Shown: positions 58,401-64,000 of the stretch, one piece after another
Layout of the letters: each line of letters starts with the position of its first letter
Position numbering within the stretch: position 1 is the first letter of the stretch
Assembly: GCA_005888315.1 (NCBI GenBank)
Contig: VAWH01000024.1
Location: 1-64,000 of the forward strand
Length of the DNA stretch: 64,000 bases
Origin: Actinomycetota bacterium
Lineage (GTDB): Bacteria; Actinomycetota; Thermoleophilia; Gaiellales; Gaiellaceae
Direction of reading: 5' to 3'
The notes under the pieces: model-generated
Told to the model about the DNA's origin: nothing
Seen by the model: the letters and a program-made list of their open reading frames with translations, nothing else
Database searches by the model: none
Translations under genes and position numbers: made by a program

Positions 58401-58406
58401 ATCCTA
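58401..58406 (-). promoter_or_regulatory. Leaderless -10 box, membrane-anchored protein
   Basis: TAGGAT on the minus strand ends exactly 6 nt before GTG 58394, overlapping the end of the upstream gene. Confidence 0.5.
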
Positions 58407-59837
58407 CGCCCGGCGCGCGAGATCCTTGAGCGCGACCCGAGCAGCGGAGTAGCCGCACATCCCGTGCACGCCGCCGCCGGGAGGGGTTGCGGCGGAGCAG
58501 AGATAGACGCCCTCGAGCGGCGTCCGGTATGGGACGAGGTTCCGCACCGGCCGGAAGAGCAGCTGGCCGAGATCCATCGCGCCCGCGTTCAGATCGCCTC
58601 CCACGAGATTCCGGTTCCGGGCCTCGAGCTCGGCCGGGCCCATGGCGTGCCGAGCGAGAACCAGATCGCGGAAGCCCGGCGCGAAACGCTCGACCTGCGC
58701 CTCGACCCGCTCGGTCATGTCCTCAGAGGAGCCGTTCGGCACGTGGCAGTACGCCCAGGCCGTGTGCTTGCCGGCAGGTGCGCGCATCGGGTCGAAGAGG
58801 CTCGTCTGGGCGAGCAGGACGAACGGCCGCTCGCCGGGGCGGCCGCGCCAGGCCCCCCACTCCGAAGCCGAGATCTCGTCCAGCGACCCGCCGAGGTGAA
58901 CCGTGCCGGCGCGGCGGCATTCGGCGGCGCGCCATGGGATCGGCCCATCGAGGGCCCAGTCGAGCTTGAAGGCGCCCGGCCCGTGCCGGTACGACCGCAG
59001 TCGCCGGGCGTAGCGCTCCGGCAGGCGACCGCGCGCGAGCCGCAACAACTCCCGCGGAACCACGTCGGCTACGACGAGATCCGCGACAGGCAGCCATTCA
59101 ACAGTGCTCGACGTGCGAATCTCCCCGCCGAGCTCGCGCAGCTTCGCAGCCAGCGCATCGGCAACCCGTTGCGAGCCGCCCCGCGGAAACGGCCAGCCGA
59201 CCGCGTGACCGAGCACCGTAAGCGCCAAGGCGAAGCCGGCGCTCGGCCGGCGCTCGAGCGGCAGCATCGAATGCGCCGCGTGACCGGCGAACCACGCGCG
59301 GGTGCCTTCCTCGGCAAAGTGACTCTCCGCGAGCGTCCGCGCCGGCGAGAGTGCCGCCCGCAGCGCCGCGGTGAGCCCGCGCGCGCCGAGCCGGTCTCCG
59401 AGCCGAAGCAATGCCCGCGGCGAGATCGGAAACGGCCCCAGGAACACCCCCTCGACCTCCCGCCACGCCTCGACGAGCGGGCCCACCAGCCGACCATAGG
59501 AGACCTCGTCGCGACCAAGGCCAGCCGCCGTCGCGGGCAGGCTCCGCTCCAGCAGCACTGCCCGCCCGTCGTCGAGCGGATGGGCCGCCGGGGCCTCCGG
59601 GTGAATCCAGTCGACATCGAGCTCGAGCGTGCGAAGAACCGGGGACGCCGCCCCGAGCGGGTGGATCGACGCGCAAACGTCGTGGACGAAACCCGGCAGC
59701 GTCAGCTCGGCCGAACGCAGGCCGCCGCCGAGCTGCTCCTCTGCCTCGTGGACCTCCACCTCCAGCCCGGCCCGCGCCAGCGTGATCGCGGCCGCGAGCC
59801 CGTTCGGGCCGGAGCCGATCACGACCGCCCGCGACAC
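58404..59837 (-). CDS. FAD-dependent phytoene-desaturase-like oxidoreductase (second copy)
   Basis: 477 residues. N-terminal flavin motif VVIGSGPNGLAAAITLARAG with the following VEVHEAEEQLGGG, C-terminal motif VYLCSAATPPGGGVHGMCG. It is a paralogue of the enzyme at 3110-4753, sharing the layout but with lower similarity. The substrate is unknown; no isoprenoid genes are nearby. GTG 59837 is chosen because it directly precedes the flavin fold; 13 more in-frame residues exist upstream. Confidence 0.85.
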   Translation of the reverse strand: MSRAVVIGSGPNGLAAAITLARAGLEVEVHEAEEQLGGGLRSAELTLPGFVHDVCASIHPLGAASPVLRTLELDVDWIHPEAPAAHPLDDGRAVLLERSLPATAAGLGRDEVSYGRLVGPLVEAWREVEGVFLGPFPISPRALLRLGDRLGARGLTAALRAALSPARTLAESHFAEEGTRAWFAGHAAHSMLPLERRPSAGFALALTVLGHAVGWPFPRGGSQRVADALAAKLRELGGEIRTSSTVEWLPVADLVVADVVPRELLRLARGRLPERYARRLRSYRHGPGAFKLDWALDGPIPWRAAECRRAGTVHLGGSLDEISASEWGAWRGRPGERPFVLLAQTSLFDPMRAPAGKHTAWAYCHVPNGSSEDMTERVEAQVERFAPGFRDLVLARHAMGPAELEARNRNLVGGDLNAGAMDLGQLLFRPVRNLVPYRTPLEGVYLCSAATPPGGGVHGMCGYSAARVALKDLARRA

Positions 59838-59906
59838 CGCCGCATTCAAGCAGCGGGACCTTTGGCGCCGGCTCACACGTATCAGCTAGCGGAAGGGAGG
59901 CCCACG

Positions 59907-60851
59907 ATGCCCAAACGTCGTTTGATTTTTGCCGCCGCTCTCGCCGCGGCCGTCCTCGCCCCTTCGGCCCGAGCTGACGGAGGACCGTCGCCCGGCGTCT
60001 CCCAGGGTTGGAATGGTGTGGCGGACAACGCCGGCGGCGTCCGCTTCGTCGCCCTGCCTGTGGACCGCGGTCGCTGGACGGTGGTGGCCCGAATCAAGCT
60101 GACTGGCGGCACCGTCCTCAACTCCGGAACGCTCCGGGGCTCCTACGGGATGCCAGGCCTCACGTGGAACGGCGAGGTCGGCGGGCTCTCGCCAAACGGA
60201 CGAGTGCTCGTCGTCGGCGAGGCCGCGACCGGATTGACGGTGCTTCGTTCCGTCAGCCGCTTCGCAGTGCTCGCTACGCGGACGCTCAGAACCCGGCTAC
60301 GGATCGCCCTACGTGGCGACTTCTCGTTCGATGCGCTCTCGCCGGACGGCCGGACGCTCTTCCTGATCCAGCACGCGTCGAGTCGAGACCTCCAGCGCTA
60401 CCGGGTCCGTGCTTACGACCTCGCCGACCGGCGCCTGCTTCCGAATGCAATCGTCGACCGCACCGAGCCGAACATGCGCGGCCTTCCGATCGCACGCACC
60501 TCGACCCGCACCGGCGCGTGGGTTTACACGCTCTATCAGGGCGACGAGCCCTTCGTGCACGCGCTCGACACGGTGCATGGCCGCGCCGTCTGCCTCGATC
60601 TCCCTTGGCATGGAGGGCGGAACAGCATCTATCAGATGCACATCGCGCTGCGGGACGGCGGCGGGCAGCTCGCCGTCCTCAACCGGCATGGCCAGACCGA
60701 GGCGACGCTGAACCTGCGGCCCGCCGGACGAGGGAGCGCGGCGGCGACCTGGGCGGCGGCGGGACTATCCGGCGCCGGCTTGGCGGCGACGGCCGTGTTT
60801 CTCTGGCGGCGGGCGTTTCACCGTCGTCCCGGCAGCAATACAGAGAGGTGA
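59907..60851 (+). CDS. Secreted beta-propeller-like protein with C-terminal anchor
   Basis: 314 residues. A signal peptide (RRLIFAAALAAAVLAPSARA), a propeller-like body (GEVGGLSPNGRVLVVGEAAT, FSFDALSPDGRTLFLIQHAS) and a C-terminal membrane helix (AAAGLSGAGLAATAVFLWRRAF) give a type I surface protein. GGGAGG at 59895-59900 lies 6 nt before the ATG. The TGA overlaps the start of the next gene (TGATG), so the glutaredoxin-like protein is translationally coupled. Function unknown. Confidence 0.78.
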   Translation: MPKRRLIFAAALAAAVLAPSARADGGPSPGVSQGWNGVADNAGGVRFVALPVDRGRWTVVARIKLTGGTVLNSGTLRGSYGMPGLTWNGEVGGLSPNGRVLVVGEAATGLTVLRSVSRFAVLATRTLRTRLRIALRGDFSFDALSPDGRTLFLIQHASSRDLQRYRVRAYDLADRRLLPNAIVDRTEPNMRGLPIARTSTRTGAWVYTLYQGDEPFVHALDTVHGRAVCLDLPWHGGRNSIYQMHIALRDGGGQLAVLNRHGQTEATLNLRPAGRGSAAATWAAAGLSGAGLAATAVFLWRRAFHRRPGSNTER

Positions 60852-61162
60852 TGGAGCTCTACCAGGCCGAATGGTGCCCGCACTCCCACAAGGTCCGGCA
60901 GCGGCTGACCGAGCTCGGCATCGACGTCACGCTCCGGCAGGTACCGGCGGATCCGGAGGACCGGGACGAGCTGAAGCGCGTCGCGGACACGGACGAGATC
61001 CCCGTGCTGGTCGGGTCGGACGGCGAGCCGCGCTGCGGGGAGGATGAGATCTTCGACTACCTCGACGAGTTCGACGAGCGGCCGGACGTCGAGGAGCACC
61101 GCGAGAAGGCCCGCGAAGAAGTGCCGACGTTCGAAGAGGCGTCTAGCCCCGCAACTTCCTGA
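60851..61162 (+). CDS. Glutaredoxin-like protein
   Basis: 103 residues. Glutaredoxin fold with AEWCPHSHKVRQRLTELGID: the active site is CPHS, a monothiol form. TDEIPVLVGSDG provides the cis-Pro, and GEDEIFDYLDE the C-terminal helix. A charged tail of ~25 residues follows. It likely handles glutathione or mycothiol-type mixed disulfides, or acts in a GST-like way. Coupled by TGATG to the secreted propeller gene, an unexpected pairing. The 3' end overlaps the convergent polymerase gene by 20 bp. Confidence 0.82.
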   Translation: MELYQAEWCPHSHKVRQRLTELGIDVTLRQVPADPEDRDELKRVADTDEIPVLVGSDGEPRCGEDEIFDYLDEFDERPDVEEHREKAREEVPTFEEASSPATS

Positions 61163-62060
61163 GCGCGGGCCCAAGCGCCTGCCCGCCCCGAAGCACTGGC
61201 TCGAACAGGTCGCCGTGCTTCGCCACCCGCTCGAGCGCCTCGCGTCGGCCGAAGTCGCGCGGCTGCACCCGCTCGGTCAGCTCCTCCCAGCGAAGCGGCG
61301 TCGAGACGGGCGCCCCCGGCTTCGGCCGCACCGAGTAGACCGACGCGATCGTCTTGCCATGGCCGTTCTGGCGATGGTCGACAAGGACGCCCTGCCGCTT
61401 CTTCTTCAGCCACTCGGTGGTCACGAGTCCAGGATGCTCGGCCTCGAGCTTCCGCGAGAGCAGCTCCGCGAACTCGTACGTCTGGTCGAAGCTCGCGCGG
61501 CGCGTGATCGGCACCAGCACGTGGATTCCGTCGGCGCCGCTCGTCTTCACGTACGAGCGCAGTTCGAGCTCATCGAGCGCCTCGCGCACGAGGTGCGCGA
61601 CCCGGATCGCCTGTGCGAAGCCGTTCTGCGAATCCGGCGGGTCGAGGTCGAACAGCACGAAGTCGGGCCGATGCGGCTTGTCGACGCGCGAGTACCAGGC
61701 GTTCATGTCGATGCAGTGCATCTGCACCATCCAGAGCAATGCCAGCTCGTCGTCGACGAGCGGGAAGTCGACGAGCCGCGAGCCGCCCTCGCGCGGCCAC
61801 GTCCGAAACCGGCGCGTCTTGAGCCAGGACGGCATCCCTTTCGGTGCCTGCTTCTGGAAGAACGCCGGGCCGACGATCCCCTCGCGCCAGCGCTTCATCG
61901 TGAACGGCCGCTCCCGCAGATGCGGCACGATGGCCGGCGCGATCTCGCGGTAGTACTCGAACAGGTCGCCCTTGGTGACGCCGTCGTCCGGGAAGAGCAC
62001 CCGGTCGGGACTGCTGAGCCTGACCACACGCCGGCCGCGCCGGACTTCCCACTCACGCAT
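61143..62060 (-). CDS. LigD-type polymerase (primase) domain protein
   Basis: 305 residues, the polymerase domain alone. Motifs of the archaeo-eukaryotic primase fold: FVLFDLDPP (two metal-binding Asp), YVKTSGADGIHVLVPI, and VVDHRQNGHGKT-like VLVDHRQNGHGKTIASVYSVRP. In end joining this domain fills gaps with ribonucleotides. Ligase, phosphoesterase and Ku genes are not in the window. ATG 62060 overlaps the methyltransferase stop by 8 bp, so the two are coupled. Confidence 0.9.
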   Translation of the reverse strand: MREWEVRRGRRVVRLSSPDRVLFPDDGVTKGDLFEYYREIAPAIVPHLRERPFTMKRWREGIVGPAFFQKQAPKGMPSWLKTRRFRTWPREGGSRLVDFPLVDDELALLWMVQMHCIDMNAWYSRVDKPHRPDFVLFDLDPPDSQNGFAQAIRVAHLVREALDELELRSYVKTSGADGIHVLVPITRRASFDQTYEFAELLSRKLEAEHPGLVTTEWLKKKRQGVLVDHRQNGHGKTIASVYSVRPKPGAPVSTPLRWEELTERVQPRDFGRREALERVAKHGDLFEPVLRGGQALGPALRKLRG

Positions 62061-62826
62061 CGAGCCGAGTCCAGTAGGCGATCGTGCGGATCCGCCAGCG
62101 ATACTCGACATCGGGAACGAGTTCGCGCAGACGCGTTGCGAGCGCCAGCCGCTCCTCGTCCGACTGCGAGGCGATCGAGCTGACCGAGAGCATGGTCGCG
62201 AGCCAGCGCTCCCGATCGCGTACGACCTCTCGTTCGCTCGTCGCCTCGTGGAGCAGCCCGAAGGAGGAACGTTCGAGCGGCTCCCGCCACGCACCGGAGA
62301 GCACCCTCGGCAGACCGGGCGACCCACCGCGGGCGAAAGCTTCGTCGAGCAAAGACTCGACAGCTTCGCCCATCGGGGGCTCCGGCTCCCCGAACTCGAT
62401 ATTCCAGAAGATCGCGAAGCCGCCGCCAGGACGCAGCACGCGCGCGATCTCCGCAACCGTCTCGTCGCTCGCGAACCAGTGGAATGCCTCGGCGCTGAAG
62501 ACGGCGTCGACGGAGTCCGCGTCGAGCGGGATTGCCTCCGCGCTGCCCGCGAGGGCCTCGGCCTCAGGAACAACCTCTTCGAGCACCTCGCGCATCACGT
62601 CGTCCGGCTCGACCGCGATGACTTGCGCGAAGCGGGGCACGAGGTCACGGGTCAGCTTGCCGGTGCCGGCGCCGAGATCGAGCACGGTCGCATCAACCGT
62701 CAGCTCGAGTTCGCGCACCACGAGGTCGATCAGCTCGTGCGGCCACCGTGGCCGGCCGAGCTCGTACTCGCGAGCCGCGTTCCCGAACGCGTCGGGCGGA
62801 GCGCTGCGCTCAGCCAACGCCCGCAA
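62053..62826 (-). CDS. Class I SAM-dependent methyltransferase
   Basis: 257 residues. The SAM motif is TVLDLGAGTGKLT, with VIAVEPDD as motif II and the post-motif VDAVFSAEAFHWF; ARVLRPGGGFAIFW completes the Rossmann core. It belongs to the UbiE/trans-aconitate-like methyltransferases; the substrate is unknown. It starts at TTG 62826 without a clear ribosome-binding site, so the start is uncertain. Operon with the LigD-type polymerase. Confidence 0.85.
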   Translation of the reverse strand: MRALAERSAPPDAFGNAAREYELGRPRWPHELIDLVVRELELTVDATVLDLGAGTGKLTRDLVPRFAQVIAVEPDDVMREVLEEVVPEAEALAGSAEAIPLDADSVDAVFSAEAFHWFASDETVAEIARVLRPGGGFAIFWNIEFGEPEPPMGEAVESLLDEAFARGGSPGLPRVLSGAWREPLERSSFGLLHEATSEREVVRDRERWLATMLSVSSIASQSDEERLALATRLRELVPDVEYRWRIRTIAYWTRLDA

Positions 62827-62833
62827 GCAACGA

Positions 62834-62899
62834 GGCGCCGGCTTGGCGGCGCCGCATAGAGGCCGTGCGGGCTTCGCCCGTGCGGCCGTCTAAACCCGG
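62834..62899. repeat. Hairpin repeat with CTAAACCCGG flank, copy 4
   Basis: A perfect 11-bp stem GGCCGTGCGGG/CCCGTGCGGCC (62861-62871, 62877-62887) with a CTTCG loop. It is preceded by GGCGCC...GGCGCC and followed by the family flank GCGGCCGTCTAAACCCGG (62882-62899). It lies between acyl-CoA dehydrogenase and methyltransferase genes and probably terminates the former. Confidence 0.72.
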
Positions 62900-62925
62900 T
62901 CGGTAATGCGGGATCAGCACGGACC

Positions 62926-64000
62926 CTAAGCCACGCCCATGAGGAGCGCCCGCTGTTCCTTCACCATCTCCCGGGCGATCACGAGCCGCTGGATCTGGTT
63001 CGTCCCCTCGTAGATCTGCGTGATCTTGGCGTCGCGCATCATCCGCTCGACGGGGTACTCCTGCATGTACCCGTAGCCGCCGAGGATCTGCACGGCGTCG
63101 GTCGTCACCTCCATCGCCACGTCCGTGCAGTAGAGCTTCGCCATCGCCGAGATCTTCGTCAGCTCGGAGCCCTCAATCCCATCGTCGATCATCTGCCCGC
63201 ACCTGTAGAGGAGCCCGCGCGCGGCCTCGCACTTCGTCTCCATGTCGGCGAGCGTGGCGGCGATCAGCTGGTGCTGGGCAATCGGCTTCCCCATCGTCTC
63301 GCGCGACTTCGCGTACTCGAGCGCGTAATCGGTCGCACCCTGGGCGAGCCCGAGCCCCTGCGCGCCGATCCCCGGCCGTGAACGGTCGAGGATGCGCATT
63401 GCGATCCGAAAGCCTTCGCCTTCCTCGCCGAGCAAGTTGTCCGCCGGGACGCGGCAGTCGTTGAAGAAGAGCTCGCCGGTCGTCGAGCCCTTGATTCCCA
63501 TCTTCGGCTCGATCCGCCCGACCTCGAACCCAGGCGCCTCGGCCTCGACGACGAAGGCCGAGATGCCCGCGTGCCCCGCGGACGGATCGGTCTTGGCGAA
63601 GACGATGTAGACGCCGGCCACACCCGCGTTGGTGATGAACCGCTTCGAACCGTTGAGTACGTACTGGTCGCCTTCGCGGCGCGCCTCCGAGCGCATCGCC
63701 GCCGAATCCGAGCCGGAGCCGGGCTCCGTCAGCGCGTAGGCGGGGAGCCACTCGCCGCTCGCGAGCTTCGGCAGGAAGCGCTGCTTCTGCTCCTCCGTTC
63801 CCGCCAGCTTGATCCCGAGCGAGCCAAGCTCCTGCACCGCGAGGATCAGCCCGCTCGTGGCGCAGACCTTGGAGACCTCCTCGATCGCGACCAACGTCAT
63901 CAGGGCGCTCGCGCCGGCACCGCCGTACTCCTCGTCGAACATCAGCGCAAAGACGTCGTGCTCCCGGAAGAGCCCGACGACGTCCCAGGGGAACTCGGAG
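62926..64000 (-). CDS. Acyl-CoA dehydrogenase, 5' end beyond window
   Basis: 358 residues visible, about 20-30 N-terminal residues missing at the right edge. FAD/substrate motifs: YALTEPGSGSDSAAMRSEA, FITNAGVAGVYIVFAKTDP and the catalytic Glu in TQIYEGTNQIQRLVIARE. The C-terminal dimerisation part DAVQILGGYGYMQEYPVERMMRD is complete. It oxidises acyl-CoA to enoyl-CoA, passing electrons to ETF. The chain-length or branched-chain preference is not decided. Followed by hairpin repeat copy 4. Confidence 0.92.
   Translation of the reverse strand, partial: SEFPWDVVGLFREHDVFALMFDEEYGGAGASALMTLVAIEEVSKVCATSGLILAVQELGSLGIKLAGTEEQKQRFLPKLASGEWLPAYALTEPGSGSDSAAMRSEARREGDQYVLNGSKRFITNAGVAGVYIVFAKTDPSAGHAGISAFVVEAEAPGFEVGRIEPKMGIKGSTTGELFFNDCRVPADNLLGEEGEGFRIAMRILDRSRPGIGAQGLGLAQGATDYALEYAKSRETMGKPIAQHQLIAATLADMETKCEAARGLLYRCGQMIDDGIEGSELTKISAMAKLYCTDVAMEVTTDAVQILGGYGYMQEYPVERMMRDAKITQIYEGTNQIQRLVIAREMVKEQRALLMGVA

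Noticed and set aside
57789-60851. Long open frames opposite to real genes (for example plus strand 57789-60851, plus 27692-30610, minus 3008-4636)
   Set aside because: In very GC-rich DNA such frames arise opposite true genes. Their translations are Arg/Ala-rich without family resemblance, while the opposite strand encodes clear families.
1-64000. Prophage, integrative element, insertion sequence or secondary-metabolite cluster
   Set aside because: No integrase, transposase, phage structural, conjugation, polyketide or nonribosomal peptide genes were recognised.

Overview
The window is a gene-dense, very GC-rich stretch of bacterial chromosome. It has about 64 protein genes on both strands, two tRNA genes (initiator Met and Leu-UAA), no rRNA, no CRISPR array and no recognisable transposase, phage or plasmid gene. 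The features point to a high-GC actinobacterium, and Thermoleophilia (Gaiellales/Solirubrobacterales-like) is my best guess. The evidence is the Gram-positive LexA boxes (GAAC-N4-GTTC), a SigR-type promoter in front of trxB, an initiator tRNA with a C1/U72 mismatch, AddAB-type recombination nucleases, and many apparently leaderless genes with a TANNNT hexamer 6 to 8 nt before the start codon. The lineage is inference; no rRNA or marker search was possible.

Layout. 1-3 kb: the tail of a broken LuxR-type ATPase regulator, a secreted collagen-like protein and a lipoprotein. 3-7.7 kb: a phytoene-desaturase-like FAD enzyme, then an SOS pair (DNA polymerase IV and a DEDDh exonuclease/GIY-YIG fusion), each with a LexA box at its start. 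7.7-18.5 kb: tRNA-fMet, an FG-GAP protein, an AraC regulator, Ppx/GppA, Glu/Leu dehydrogenase with a CBS protein, a CopC-CopD fusion, small secreted proteins, tRNA-Leu and RmuC. 18.6-25.7 kb: aconitase, a GNAT enzyme and an eRF1-like (baeRF) protein in one operon, then DUF488, thioredoxin reductase, CorA and a PAS protein. 25.7-34.8 kb: a 2H phosphoesterase, endonuclease III, AddA/AddB, a zinc-ribbon peptide and topoisomerase IB. 34.8-41 kb: isocitrate-dehydrogenase family enzyme, HD-GYP, DedA, GNAT, gamma-glutamyltransferase and a polytopic membrane protein. 41-49 kb: an unknown protein, an unusual FtsZ with a ParA partner, a bicupin, and several unknown membrane or small proteins. 49-64 kb: Nei-like glycosylase, Lhr helicase, two divergent HIT proteins, a small kinase, an HhH-GPD glycosylase, secreted proteins, a second FAD enzyme, a glutaredoxin-like protein, a stand-alone LigD-type polymerase with a methyltransferase, and a truncated acyl-CoA dehydrogenase.

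Functionally the window is rich in genome maintenance: Pol IV, exonuclease/GIY-YIG, RmuC, Nth, AddAB, Topo IB, Nei-like, Lhr, HhH-GPD and a LigD polymerase domain. Only the first two show visible SOS control. Central carbon (aconitase, isocitrate dehydrogenase), redox (trxB, glutaredoxin-like) and cell division (ParA-FtsZ) genes are interleaved.

The most unusual signals are not in protein genes. They are: (i) a ~165-bp element with terminal inverted repeats, present twice in opposite orientation directly after stop codons; (ii) an exact 107-bp tandem duplication of the parA leader next to a second, diverged tandem pair of hairpin modules with nearly the same period; (iii) at least three further families of short palindromic repeats, one of which lies inside the addA coding region; and (iv) the systematic leaderless promoter layout, which also helps to fix many start codons.
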